Source: Myxocyprinus asiaticus
Lineage: Eukaryota; Chordata; Actinopteri; Cypriniformes; Catostomidae
Length of the DNA stretch: 64,000 nucleotides
Direction of reading: 5' to 3'
Assembly: GCF_019703515.2 (NCBI RefSeq)
Contig: NC_059372.1
Location: 23,732,931-23,796,930 of the forward strand
Made by a program: the position numbers and the translations under genes. The notes below the pieces were generated by a model that ran no database searches, was not told the DNA's origin, and saw only the letters and a list, made by a program, of their open reading frames with translations. The first letter of the stretch is position 1. Each line of letters starts with the position of its first letter. Of this stretch, positions 12,982 to 24,622 are shown piece after piece.

Positions 12982-13232
12982 TGTGTTTACATCTGGAAGA
13001 TGTATTTTTTACATTGTTTGCTCATCTGCAATACGTCTATAAGACCTATACCAATAAGTATGTCTCGGTTGTCAAAAAGACATTCAGCAAATGTCTTTAA
13101 GACGTTTATGATTTAGAATGTTTGTAATTTTTGTCTTTTTAAGATGTTTAGCAGATGTTAATTAGATTGTGATTCTTTCCAGATAAAAAGATCTAAAACA
13201 GACATATCGGAGATGTGCGTGTGCTATCTGGG
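12891..13232. mobile_element. Short non-autonomous DNA transposon with a (GT)n core
   Basis: The ends are imperfect inverted repeats: CCCTGATAGCATACGTACATC on the left and GATGTGCGTGTGCTATCTGGG on the right. The interior has recurrent AGATGT/ACATCT motifs and a (GT)n microsatellite at 12931-12986. No coding capacity. Superfamily uncertain. Confidence 0.55.
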
Positions 13233-13257
13233 TTGGCATTGCGGGACTGGGGAGAAA

Positions 13258-13420
13258 GGAATAGTTCACCCAAAAATGAAAATCTTTTTATCACCGTCAT
13301 GTCTATCGATTCCTATATGATTTTGTACCATGGACCATTAAAGAGTTATTTATAGCAGAATGATTAAGGTGTTTTTTTTTCTCCATAAAATGAAAGTGAA
13401 TGGTGACCACGGCTGTTAAG
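13258..13420. repeat. Palindromic MITE, partial copy
   Basis: It starts with AGGAATAGTTCACCCAAAAATGAAAAT, the family terminus, and ends in GAAAGTGAATGGTGACCACGG, as in the related element at 61505-61815. The remainder is lost. Confidence 0.65.
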
Positions 13421-13474
13421 CAAAATTTTCAAGGCAAGATTTTCAATTAATAACAACTTAAATTTCAGTCTATT

Positions 13475-15465
13475 CTTCACATTTAGTTATTTAGCAGATG
13501 TTTTTATCCAAAGCGACTTACAAATGAGGAACATCACAAGCCATTAGTCATGCAAAGTTCAACAACCTCTACAGTGTTGTACTGCCAAGCTCTTAAGGTG
13601 GCTGGAGTAGTATAGGTGCTAGCGCCGAAGAAAGAGACAGAAGTTTGTTTTTTTGTGTGTGTGTACAATAAGTGCAAGTTAAGTTCAATAGTAAGTGCAA
13701 TTAGTGTGGATTGGTTAAGTGCTCTCGGAACAGATGTGTTTTCAGCTGGTTCTTCAATGTTAAGATGGTATCAGCAAATCGTGTGGAGGTTGGAAGCTCA
13801 TTCCACAACAGTGGAACAGAGAAAGTGAAAGATCGTGAAATAGACTTTTAGCCTTTTTGTGATGGGACCACCAGGCGCCGCTCATTCATAGATCGCAGAG
13901 AGTGAGTTGGAGCATAGACCTGGAGAAGTTAATTGAAGTAAGAGGGTGTGGTTCCATTGGCTGTCCTGAAGTCCAGAGTCAAAGTCTTGAATTTAATGCG
14001 GGCAGCCACAAGAAGTGAAATCAAGAGTGGGGTGACATGAACCCTTTTTGGCTGATTGAAGACCAGATGTGCTGCTGCATTCTGGATCATCTGCTGTGGC
14101 TTAATTGTGTGAGCTGGGAGGCCAGCCAACAAAGCATTACAGTAGTCCAGTCTTGAAATGACCAGAGCTTGGACCAGGAGCTGTGCAGCATATTCAGACA
14201 GAAAAAGTCTGATTTTCTTGATGTTGTAGAGAGTGAATCTGCAAGACCGGGCGGTTGATGAGATGTGGGCGGTCAAATTAAGCTGGTCATCTACCACAAC
14301 TCCCAGGTTCCGAGCTGTTCTGGTTGGTGTTAGTGTAGTTGAACCAAGATGATTAGTGAGGTTGTGGTCAACAGATGGGTTGGCTGGGATCACGAGGAGT
14401 CCTGTCTTGGCAAGGTTGAGCTGAAGGTGGCATTTCTTCATCCAGGCCGAAATGTCCGAGAGGCAGGCAGAGATATGAGCTAAAACAGTAGGCTCAATAG
14501 GCTGGAATGACAGGTAGAGCTGCATGTCATCTGTGTAGCAGTGGTAGGAAAAGCCATGTGCCTTAATGATCGGTCCGAGTGATGTTGTGTATATCGAGAA
14601 GAGCAGGGGTCCAAGCACTGATCCTTGAGGAACACCAGTGGTCAGCTGGTGTGACTTGGACACCTCTCCTTTCCAGGAGATCTTGAAAGATCTGCCAATG
14701 AGGTATGATTCAACCCATCTAAGTTCTGTTCCTGTGATGCCCAGGTTAGAGAGGGTGGACAGGAGAATCTTGTGGTTCACTGTGTCGAAAGCAGCAGACA
14801 AGTCAAGGAGGATGAGGATGGATGATTTGGAGTTAGCTCTTGTCAGTCGCAGGGTTTCAGCTACTGACAAGAGGGCATTCTCTGTTGAGTGTCCTTTTTT
14901 GAAGCCAGACTGATGTCTGTCGAGTAAGTTGTTCTGTGTGAGAAAAGCAGACAACTGGTTGAATATGACCCTCTCAATAGTTTTAGACAGGAAAGGTAGG
15001 AGAGAGACTGGTCTGTAGTTGATGACAACTGTCGGGTTATGTGTTGGTTTTTTGAGCAGTAGTGTTACTCGAGCCTGCTTTAATGTATTGGGAAAGTTTC
15101 CTGTTGTGAGAGATGTGTTGATAATGTGTGTGAGAGCGGGTAAGACTGATGGAGAGGCGGCTTGCATAAGATAAGAGGGGATAGGGTCAAGTGGACAGGT
15201 GTTAGGACAGTTAGAAAGAAGCATTTTGGAGACTTCAGTCTCGGAGGGAGGGGAGAAAGAAGAGAACAGAGGATGGGATGTTGGAAGAGAGTTGCTGTGG
15301 GTGTTAGGTGTAGAGAACTGGCAGCTGATGCTCGCTGCTTTGTCAGTAAAAAATGTGGCAAAGTCATCAGCAGTCAGAGAAGTAGTGGGATGTGGTGGAG
15401 GAGGATAGAGAAGAGATGAGAATGTTGAAAATAGATTTCGTGAATCTGAAGTGTTACTGATCTTA
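13475..15465 (-). mobile_element. L2-like LINE (CR1/L2 group), 5'-truncated
   Basis: The element runs on the minus strand. Its 3' end (lower coordinates, 13480-13540) contains the TTATCCAAAGCGACTTACAAATG tail typical of fish L2 elements and of SINEs that borrow their machinery. The reverse-transcriptase frame fills 13929 to about 15460. The endonuclease half is missing, so it is a 5'-truncated copy. Confidence 0.8.
13929..15460 (-). pseudogene. LINE reverse transcriptase (L2-like), open but N-terminally truncated
   Basis: A 431-codon frame from the first Met at 15224, open upstream to about 15460. It contains ordered RT motifs: YRPVSLLPFLSKTIER, HQSGFKKGHSTENALL, LDLSAAFDTVNH (first catalytic Asp), GVPQGSVLGPLLF and YTDDMQLY (the catalytic box, usually YADD or YTDD in this group), then the thumb region and a C-terminal extension. 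In the family this enzyme primes cDNA synthesis at a nicked target site. The RT is unusually intact, with no stop across all motifs, but the endonuclease domain is absent and no promoter can be present, so independent mobility is not expected. Confidence 0.8.
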
Positions 15466-16167
15466 TTCTGGTATAATAAAGATTATACCAGAAATATCAT
15501 TTGACTTCAGAAGACTTGGAATAAAGTGCATTAGTTGTATGGACTACTTTTATTAGATGTAGACCGTTTAATCTGTGTCGATAGTTGCTTTTTGGAACTA
15601 AAATCTATGCCAATAGGTTTTTATTTTTCCTTTGTGTTCCTCTGTGGCCGGTGCTGGAAGAGTTGACAGTTATAACGGCTTGGTTCTACAGAATAACTGC
15701 GGCCTCTAGAGGTGAAATAAAAACAATCACTGACAATATTTATCTTATATTTATCCTCAGTTCAATGCATATTTTGTTATTTTGATTAGATAATCAAGTG
15801 TATTAAGCTGAAGCGAGGGCATGCAAAGAAATATGGGACTTATGGAAATGTACTCCATTAGCACATACATCATATCTCCAACTTCATATCTTGTAAATAA
15901 TAATTAACTTATTAAACCTAATCTGGTGAAATACATAGGCTATAAAAAGCTTAATATGGGTAATACTTAATATAGAGTATTGTAATGGGAACAAGTCTTT
16001 GTCATTTCAAAATAAGAGTCCCCAGTGTGTATAAGTCAGGCATTATGCACCAAATCTGAATTTTCTTCTAGTTATTGGGATTTGGGTATTAATTTTTGGA
16101 CTCTTGTAGCCTCAGTGTCTGTGTCCAACCATCATAGTAAGGAAGGCAAAAAAAAAAACAAAAAAAC

Positions 16168-16203
<36 letters not shown>

Positions 16204-16379
16204 TCTGTAAATAGATTTTAAAATCTATCGGCCAATTAATCTGTTATCAGCCTTTCCCATCACCTTAGTTATTATTGGTAACGGCAAAATCCACTATCAG
16301 TCGACCTCTAACTTTTATGATGCGTTTTTGTCCATTTTGGAGCTTGATTGTTCCTTGTCCCAATTCAATTTCATTATAT
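15466..16379. other. Intergenic DNA, no gene seen
   Basis: AT-rich with a (TA)n tract at about 16175-16201. No domain-bearing frame. Confidence 0.45.
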
Positions 16380-16506
16380 GGAAAAGAGCAGTGTGAACAT
16401 TCTTCAAAACTTTTTATTTTGTGTTCTACAAAAGAAAACAGTCATACAAGTTTGGAACGACATGTGGGTCATAAATTTTTCATTTTTGGGTGAACTATCC
16501 CTTTAA
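16380..16506. repeat. Palindromic MITE, right-end fragment
   Basis: It ends in TTTTCATTTTTGGGTGAACTATCCCTTTAA, the right terminus of the family, preceded by a TCATACAAGTTTGGAACGACATG block like that in the 61505-61815 element. Confidence 0.65.
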
Positions 16507-16830
16507 AGCTGAAGTATGTAACTTTGTGTTAAAATAATTTCACCTATTCCAGTTTAATATGCAGAAACAACTATAAGTTAAGCATTCAGAAGTTAATTTT
16601 TTCGAAAATTGTAAACACTGTGTCTCTGTGGCGCTATGAAAATTGTTCTGTTTGTTTTGAGAGACCCGCCTAGATCCACCCCAACAACATTACTCAACCA
16701 ATGGCATGATTTGGGGGCAGAACTATCACTTTGTGTGACCAACGGCAGATGAGGGGTGTATTCAGAGAGAAGTTTTAAAAAGGTTGTTTATTGCGCTAGT
16801 GTCGCAGAACTTACATACTTCAACTTTAAA
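16504..16830. mobile_element. Short MITE with about 20-bp terminal inverted repeats
   Basis: The left end TAAAGCTGAAGTATGTAACTT is complemented by the right end ACTTACATACTTCAACTTTA. The interior (CTGTGTCTCTGTGGCGCTATG, ACCAATGGCATGATTTGGGGGC) is non-coding. A diverged relative may lie at 3745-3930. The termini suggest a hAT-type non-autonomous element, which is an inference. Confidence 0.7.
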
Positions 16831-18444
16831 TATTTTTATACCATTTTGTTGAGGAATCCTGGTTCCTGTGATCCTTATTGTCAAATGTAAAGTGGAAAAT
16901 GGTAAAACAAATTCCTCTGTTTATTGTGAATCTACAGGCTCTCTTTTCTTTCAATATTGACCCACCTGGCTTCAAAGACTTGGACGGGTGTGAGTGAGTC
17001 TGATTACTGCTTGTACAACATAGTTTACACAATAGTGAGATCCACACTGAATCATGAACAGTATGTTATAACCCAGGCACTTGCAAAAGCATACAATGAG
17101 ACAAAGGTGCTTTAAACCATATCAAAATACAAATTCAATGAGTATTGATGTTAAAAGAAAACAGTATTATGGGGTGGTGAGGTGTTGTGGTGAACCATCA
17201 CCATTTTGACCTAAATTCAGCATAATTTTGCATTAATAATCGTGCTATAATCATAATATAACAAAACTTATCATACATGACCATCATTACATCCATTATT
17301 ATCTATCTGCCATGTGTTTTATAATCCACTAGAGGGCGCTCACAGTCCAATTTAAATGCAGTCACGTGAAGTGTCTAACAGAATGAAATCATATTTGACG
17401 AGATGTTGAAGAGTGTGACAGTTACAAGGATAGCACAAAGGATTTTGTTCTTATATTTAAAAAAGTGGCATAAATGGCAGCATTTGTGCGATTTTCTAGA
17501 TTATCCCGAGTGCTGCTACTGTGTTTTGTTGAGCTTCCTGTCAGACTGTGAGAATGTTATTTGCTCAGACAGAAGCGCATGTCAGTTCTCGTTGCTTACA
17601 GAATTAAACAGGAAGAGATCCATATTACAGTAACACACGATGCAGCTCCTCTAGCGGTCTCCAGAGGGCGCAAAACTCAACAAACATTTGTGGCTTTTGT
17701 GGAATAAAAACCAAAGCTGTAACTTGACACTAGAAGTGGATTTTTAACAGCAGTTGTACAGGCACAATGTAAACAATTGATGAATTCGCATATATTGTCT
17801 GTTTAGGTCATATTCCCAGCACATGACCATATTTTACCATCCACACTGAACACCATTACTATTTATGTTGTGGGTGATGACAAATAATTTGTTCATTTAA
17901 AAAAAAAAAAAAAAAAAAAAGTACCATAATTCATTTATAAACCATTTAGCTATGTTTTTATTTGTAACATGACCATTGCAACAACAGGTAAAATTACAGA
18001 TGACTCTTAATTACAATGGCTCAATCAACATAACTATGATATAAAACAAACAGTTTTTTTTTTCTTTTCTAATGGAAAAACAGCAATCTTACTACATTTA
18101 GAAACTTTAAAATTAAATATGGTGAATACATGTAAAGTGGGAAAACTGATAAAGTGGAACACTTAAGCTAAATTATCACATAGTCTGTGTACTCTATGTA
18201 TGTATTGTACATTACTACTTACAGTACATAAAAATAACATTTCATTATTATGTACAAAATTTGAAAAAATAAAAAAATAAAAAAATAAATAGTATGGGAT
18301 GATATTAGTATTTTTTGCTTTTTATTGATATTTGGATTATATTAAAAAACAAAACAGGAAAAAAAGCATAAATTATAAAATATCAGAAAGTGTCTTTACC
18401 TCTAATCACCTTATATTCACTCACTCCCCCAGTAGATATATATT
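16831..18444. other. Intergenic DNA, no gene seen
   Basis: AT-rich and mainly unique-looking, with A-runs near 17900. The 76-codon frame at 17403 has no recognisable domain. Nothing else supported. Confidence 0.4.
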
Positions 18445-18863
18445 TAAGAAAGATTCTGGGTTCAAGTTAAGCTCAATCGACAGCATTTATGGCATAATAT
18501 TGATTACCACAAAAATGGGATTTTAGGCAGAAATGTGAAGCTTATTATTTTACAAAAGCACTTACATAAATTATTCTGTTAAAACTCATGTATTATTTGA
18601 GCTGTACAGTTTAAATCATAATTTTTACAGTTGTTTTAGGGTTTGTTGACATTACATCCTCATGGCAAGAAAGTATATAGGTTATAACTTTAGACAGAAA
18701 AGGTAAGTAAGCGAAGTGATTTTATCACAATAAAAACATTTTAAAATGCATATTGTTTATGACTTGTTGAAACAGTGAGTGTTTTAACATTTAGGGATTG
18801 GTCCCATTCACTTCCATTGTAAGTGCCTCACTGGAACCGAGATTTTTGCCGGTTTTTTATTTT

Positions 18864-18894
<31 letters not shown>

Positions 18895-18990
18895 GTCAAA
18901 ATACATTTTTGTGGTAATCAACACTGTGCCAGAAATGCTGTCGATCGAGCTTAAGTTCTACTGAACCCTGAATATTCCTATTAATAGTAT
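18445..18990. repeat. Inverted-repeat element with arms about 70-90 bp
   Basis: The arm at 18455-18522 (TTAAGCTCAATCGACAGCAT, then TTGATTACCACAAAAATG) reappears inverted at 18896-18985 (CATTTTTGTGGTAATCAA, then ATGCTGTCGATCGAGCTTAA). The loop is about 380 bp, AT-rich and includes a (TATT)n run at 18856-18894. It is non-coding and probably a fold-back or MITE-type element. Confidence 0.65.
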
Positions 18991-19030
18991 TAATATTACT
19001 CTACAACATTCTTACCACACTATATTTACT

Positions 19031-21577
19031 ACAGATGGTGAACTACTTCTCCTCACCTGCATAAACAAGGACTTTTCAACCTCTGCTGCCTTGTGCTTCA
19101 CAGAAACCTGGCTGAGTGAAGCCATTCCGGACAGCGCGTTACATCTGCCGAGCTTTCGGCTGTTCAGAGCGGATCGCATCGTGGAGTTAACAGGGAAAGC
19201 GAGAGGCGGTGGAACATGCTTTTACATCAATGAAAGTTGGTGTACAGATGTGGTGTTAAAGAAGATGTGCTGTCCTAATTTGGAAGCGCTCTTTATTAAC
19301 TGTTAGCCTTTCTACTCGCCGCGGGTGTTTTCCTCGTTTATTCTGGTGAGTGTGTATATCGCGCTAAACGCGTGTTTGAACACAGCACTGCAACAGCTGG
19401 CTGATCAAATCACAGACACAGAACAACAATACCTGGACTCAGTTATTATTATTCTTGGGGATTTTAACAAAGCAAACCTCACATGTGAACTGCCCAAATA
19501 AAAACAGCACATTACATGCCCAACCAGAGACAGAAATATACTGGATCACTGCTACACAACAATAAAGGATGCATATTGTTCTGTTCCTAGAGCAGCTTTG
19601 GGACTCTCTGATCACTGTCTGGTTCATCTTCTTCCAACCTACAGACAGAAATTAAAATCTGCTAAGCCTGTATTAAGGACTGTAAAGAGATGGACCAACG
19701 AAGCAGAGCTGGAACTACAAGCCTGCTTTGACTGCTCTGATTGGAGTGTTTTTGAGGCTGCAGCCACAGACCTGTACAAGCTCACAGATACTGTTACATC
19801 ATATATCAGTTTCTGTGAGGATACGTGCATTCCTACTAGGACTTATTTAACATTTAACAACGACAAACCATGGTTTACAGTGGAACTCAGGCAACTTCGT
19901 CAGGCCAAAGAGGATGCTTACAGAGTTGGGGATAAAGTCTTGTACAATCAGGCCAGGAACACACTGAATAAGGGAATCAGTGTGGCTAAAAGAAGATACT
20001 CTGAGAAGCTGAAAAACAAGTTTTCAGCTAACGACCCTGTATCAGTGTGGAGTGGCATGAAACAACTTACGAATTACAGGACTCCTACCCGCAACCCTTT
20101 AGGGAACCAACAACTGGCTGATGACCTGAATGTGTTCTACTGCAGATTTGAAAGGCCCAATCTCACACCCCACACCCACTCTGACCTTCACTTCACACAA
20201 ACACCAACACCTCCTGCAACCCCCCTCCTCCCCCCTCCTGCTACTCAACCTGCACTTAAGATCTGTAAAGATGATGTGAGCCACGTCTTTCAACAACAAA
20301 ATATAAGGAAAGCACAGGGCCCAGATGGCGTTTCACCTGCATGTCTTAGATCCTGTGCTAACCAGCTGGCCCCCATCTTCACACAGATCTTCAATAGATC
20401 ACTGGAGCAGTGTGAAGTCCCATGCTGCTTCAAACGTTCCACTATCATCCCCATCCCAAAGAAACCAAAAATCACAGGACTTAATGACTACAGACCTGTC
20501 GCCCTGACGTCTGTGGTCATGAAGTCATTTGAGAGACTGGTGTCGGCCCACCTGAAGGACATCACTGGACCCTTTCTAGATCCCCTTTAATTTGCTTATC
20601 GAGCAAACAGGTCTGTGGATGATGCAGTCAACATGGGATTGCATCATATTTTGCAACATCTGGACAGACCAGGGACATATGCAAGGATCCTTTTTGTGGA
20701 CTTCAGTTCGGCTTTCAACACCATCATCCCAGCTATTCTCCGGACTAAATTACACCAACTCTCTGTTCCCACGTCTATCTGTCAGTGGATTACCAGCTTT
20801 CTGACAGACAGGCAGCAGCTTGTGAGACAGGGGAAATTCACTTCCAGCACTTGTACAATCAGCACTGGTGCCCCCATGGATGTGTGCTCTCCCCACTACT
20901 TTTCTCCCTCTACACCAACGACTGCATCGCCAAGGACCCCTCTATCAAGCTCCTGAAGTTTGCAGATGACACCACTGTCATCAGCCTCATCCAAGATGAC
21001 GATGAGTCTGCATACAGAAGGGAGGTTAAACAGCTGGCTGGCTGGTGCAGTCAAAACAACCTGGAGCTGAACACACACAAAACAGTGGAGATGATAGTGG
21101 ACTCCCCAGAACACCCCAACACTGACCCCCCTCACCATTCTAAACAGCACTGTGGCAGCAGTGGTGTCATTCAGGTTCCTGGGCACTGCCATCTCACAGG
21201 ACCTGAAGTGGGAGACCCACATTGACCCCATTGCGAAAAAGGCCCAGCAGAGGTTGCACTTACTTCGCCAGTTGAGGAAGTTCAACCTGCCACAGGCGCT
21301 GCTGATACAGTTCTACTCAGCGGCCAATGAGTCTGTCCTCTGCACTTCAATAACTGTCTGGTTTGGTTCAGCTATGAAATCAGACATCAGAAGACTACAA
21401 AGGACAGTTTGGACTGCTGAGAGGATTACTGGTTGCCCCCCCCCCCACCCCACTCACCCTGCCCACTACCTTTTTGAACTGTTGCCTTCTGGCCGATGCT
21501 TCAGAGCTCTGAGCACCAGAACCGTCAGGCACAGGAACAGTTTTTTCCCCCAGGCTATCCATCTCATGAACAGTTAA
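19031..21577 (+). pseudogene. LINE endonuclease/reverse transcriptase, broken
   Basis: The endonuclease remnant starts with a FTETWLSEAIPDSAL motif (19091 frame) and includes LGDFNKAN near 19455 and LSDHCLVHLLP at 19600. The RT follows with AQGPDGVSPACLRSC, IIPIPKKPKI, DYRPVALTSVVMKSFERLV, then after an in-frame stop at 20588 FVDFSSAFNTIIP (catalytic Asp), and in another frame FADDTTVISLI (catalytic box) and NNLELNTHKTVEMIVD. A further shift leads to the C-terminal tail ending near 21577. At least three frame breaks make it non-functional. The family enzyme performs target-primed reverse transcription. Confidence 0.85.
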
Positions 21578-21713
21578 AACTGACCCTTTGAGCAATAATT
21601 AATGTGCAATACACAGCTTAGTCTTTTTATATTATCCAACACATCCTACCTCTTCTGCCATTACATTCCCTTGCACTGAACATAACCGATTTGTATTTAG
21701 ATTTGCACTACGT

Positions 21714-21846
21714 ATGTGTATGTGTGTGTGTATGTATGTATGTATGTATGTATATGTATGTATATATATATTCATATATGTGTATATGTATATGTATGTG
21801 TGTATGTGTATCTCTGTGTGTATGTATGTGTATGTATGTGTGTATG

Positions 21847-21926
<80 letters not shown>

Positions 21927-21964
21927 AGTGTGTGTATATGTATGTACATGTGTATGTGTATGTA

Positions 21965-21997
<33 letters not shown>

Positions 21998-22020
21998 GAT
22001 ATATATATGTATGTATATAT
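21714..22020. repeat. Compound microsatellite (TG/TATG/TA)
   Basis: (TG)n, (TATG)n and a 50-base (TA)n block at about 21851-21900, then (TG)n and (TA)n again up to the Tc1 insertion site. It lies within the 3'UTR of the LINE. Long frames of alternating Tyr/Ile/Val/Cys here are artefacts of the repeat. Confidence 0.9.
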
Positions 22021-22021
22021 A

Positions 22022-22228
22022 CAGGTGCATCTCAATAAATTAGAATGTCGTGGAAAAGTTCATTTATTTCAGTAATTCAACTCAAATTGTGAAACTCGTG
22101 TATTAAATAAATTCAGTGCACACAGACTGAAATAGTTTAAGTCTTTGGTTCTTTTAATTGTGATGATTTTGGCTCACATTTAACAAAAACCCACCAATTC
22201 ACTATCTCAAAAAATTAGAATACATCAT
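22022..22228 (+). repeat. Tc1 left terminal inverted repeat
   Basis: It is complementary to 23396-23602. It starts at the CAGGTGCATC terminus and ends around AAAAAATTAGAATACATCAT. Confidence 0.88.
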
Positions 22229-22302
22229 AAGACCAATAAAAACTAACATTTTTAGTGAATTGTTGGCCTTCTGGAAAGTATGTTCATTTACTGTTTATGT
22301 AC

Positions 22303-23339
22303 TCAATACTTGGTAGGGGCTCCTTTTGCTTTAATTACTGCCTCAATTCGGCGTGGCATGGAGGTGATCAGTTTGTGGCACTGCTGAGGTGGTATGGAAG
22401 CCCAGGTTTCTTTGACAGTGGCCTTCAGCTCATCTGCATTTTTTGGTCTCTTGTTTCTCATTTTCCTCTTGACAATACCCCATAGATTCTCTATGGGGTT
22501 CAGGTCTGGTGAGTTTGCTGGCCAGTCAAGCACACCAACACCATGGTCATTTAACCAACTTTTGGTGCTTTTGGCAGTGTGGGCAGGTGCCAAATCCTGC
22601 TGGAAAATGAAATCAGCATCTTTAAAAAGCTGGTCAGCAGAAGGAAGCATGAAGTGCTCCAAAATGTCTTGGTAAACGGGTGCAGTGACTTTGGTTTTCA
22701 AAAAACACAATGGACCAACACCAGCAGATGACATTGCACCCCAAATCATCACAGACTGTGGAAACTTAACACTGGACTTCAAGCAACTTGGGCTATGAGC
22801 TTCTCCACCCTTCCCCCAGACTCTAGGACCTTGGTTTCCAAATGAAATACAAAACTTGCTCTGATCTGAAAAGAGGACTTTGGACCACTGGGCAACAGTC
22901 CAGTTCTTCTTCTCCTTAGCCCAGGTAAGATGCCTCTGACGTTGTCTGTGGTTCAGGAGTGGCTTAACAAGAGGAATATGACAACTGTAGCCAAATTCCT
23001 TGACACGTCTGTGGGTGGTGGCTCTTGATGCCTTGACCCCAGCCTCAGTCCATTCCTTGTGAAGTTCACCCAAATTCTTGAATCGATTTTGCTTGACAAT
23101 CCTCACAAGGCTGTGGTTCTCTCGGTTGTGCATCTTTTTCTTCCACACTTTTTCCTTCCACTCAACTTTCTGTTAACATGCTTGGATACAGCACTCTGTG
23201 AACAGCCAGCTTCTTTGGCAATGAATGTTTGTGGCTTACCCTCCTTGTGAAGGGTGTCAATGATTGTCTTCTGGATAACTGTCAGATCAGCAGTCTTCCC
23301 CATGATTGTGTAGCCTAGTGAACCAAACTGAGAGACCAT
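22303..23339 (-). pseudogene. Tc1-like transposase, one frameshift
   Basis: The N-terminal part (23339-23103) has a paired-like helix-turn-helix: KTIIDTLHKEGKPQ, FIAKEAGCSQSAVSKHV and the basic stretch GRKKCGRKRC. The second frame (23148-22303) has the DDE catalytic domain: FSDQSKF (first Asp), FIFQQDLAPAHTAK (second Asp), SPDLNPIENLW (Glu), and the usual end IKAKGAPTKY. The two frames overlap at 23103-23148 and fit a single protein of about 340 residues, the normal family length, if a short indel near 23130 shifted the frame. All three catalytic residues survive. In the family this enzyme binds the inverted repeats and moves the element by cut-and-paste into TA. Confidence 0.88.
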
Positions 23340-23395
23340 TTTGAAGGCTCAGGAAACCTTTGCAGGTGTTTTGAGTTGATTAGCTGATTGGCATG

Positions 23396-23602
23396 TCACC
23401 ATATTCTAATTTTTTGAGATAGTGAATTGGTGGGTTTTTGTTAAATGTGAGCCAAAATCATCACAATTAAAAGAACCAAAGACTTAAACTACTTCAGTCT
23501 GTGTGCATTGAATTTATTTAATACACGAGTTTCACAATTTGAGTTGAATTACTGAAATAAATGAACTTTTCCACGACATTCTAATTTATTGAGATGCACC
23601 TG
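23396..23602 (-). repeat. Tc1 right terminal inverted repeat
   Basis: Inverted copy of the left terminus, ending GAGATGCACCTG just before the TA target. Confidence 0.88.
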
Positions 23603-24042
23603 TATATATAGTCTATTGTGTATTCTATATATACACTTTTTTCTTTTCAATATTTATCTATTTTTTATTCAATTTTAATTATTTTTTAAAAGTCTTGTTG
23701 CTGTTTTTGTGTTGTTGTGTACTGGAAGCTCCTGTCACCAAGACAAATTCCTTGTATATGTAAGCATACTTGGCAATAAAGCTCATTCTGATTCTGATTC
23801 TGATTATATGATTGTAAGACTGGTTGTGCTTTATCAGCCTTGACCAATTAGGGAAGCCGTTTGGGGACTAGCTCACCATAGATGTCCGATTAGAGACAAG
23901 AATGCAGCTGAAGTAATTTTAACCCTTTATTATCACCATCATAAAGTCCACAGAGTGCATGTATCTCTGTGTTTGTGTGTGTGTGTGTGTGTGTGGTTTT
24001 TGTGACAACACCCACAGTGAGATTAAAGAAGCATTAACTAAT

Positions 24043-24602
24043 TGTAACAATACTGGCAAAGACAATGATGAAGATGATGACGATGAAGTGACGAACCCAA
24101 GTGCAGTTTATTTTTCAAACGTGGAATCCCAAAACCCTGACTACAAACGTGAACTAAACATAAACATGAATAGACTAAAACTAGATTTGACAAAGCTTGA
24201 CTTGAATTAAACTAGACTAGACATAAACTTGACTTGGTTTGATTTGACTTGGCTTGAACAAAATAACAAAGTTACATTCACAATACCTGACACCAGACAA
24301 TGGCAAACATGAGGGCTTAAATACAGGGACATGGTTAACAAGTAAACAAGACAACCAATCACAAGACTAAACTATAAACAAGATAACAAGACTAAATGAA
24401 ATTTAACCAATGAAAAGACAAGACTAATAACAAAGTAATCAAACAATGAACCAATGAAAACAAGACACATGAACAGGGGAAACACATGACAAGATCACAT
24501 GAGGGAACAGGAAATCACATGACATGACACCACATGACCTGAACAGGAACTAAACTTGAAAATAAATACATGAAAACAAGAACAAAACACAGAAACGTGA
24601 CA
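24043..24602 (-). repeat. LTR of element A (3' LTR)
   Basis: 560-bp LTR with ends TGTAACAA and ACGTGACA. It contains many AAACTTGACTTGG-like units. It is about 45 bp longer than its partner, because the partner lost a segment between repeated AACAAGACTA motifs. Confidence 0.88.
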
Positions 24603-24622
24603 TACCCCCCCCCCTCTAGGGG
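24603..24622 (-). promoter_or_regulatory. Polypurine tract of LTR element A
   Basis: Read on the minus strand, the sequence just upstream of the 3' LTR is a CTAGAG followed by about ten G, then TA and the LTR start TGTCACG. A purine run in this position primes plus-strand DNA synthesis in LTR elements. Confidence 0.75.

Larger units (their letters stand above)
22022..23602 (-). mobile_element. Tc1-like transposon, complete termini, 1581 bp
   Basis: Both ends carry inverted repeats of about 205 bp that begin CAGGTGCATCTCAATAAATTAG and are flanked by TA at 22020-22021 and 23603-23604, the expected duplicated target. The transposase gene lies between them on the minus strand. The element is inserted in the (TA)n-rich 3'UTR of a LINE. 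The near-identity of the two arms suggests a fairly recent insertion (inference). Confidence 0.92.
19020..23806 (+). mobile_element. Rex1/jockey-like LINE, 5'-truncated, split by a Tc1
   Basis: Endonuclease-like and RT frames at 19031-21577 are followed by a microsatellite-rich 3'UTR. After an inserted Tc1 element (22022-23602) the LINE resumes and ends with GGCAATAAAGCTCATTCTG and an (ATTCTG)n tail at about 23806. This ending is characteristic of a common fish LINE group; assignment to Rex1/jockey is from memory of the RT motifs. The first part of the endonuclease is missing. Confidence 0.8.

Noticed and set aside
21632..22075. Long Tyr/Ile/Val/Cys/His frames on both strands
   Set aside because: Pure translation of TG/TA microsatellites.
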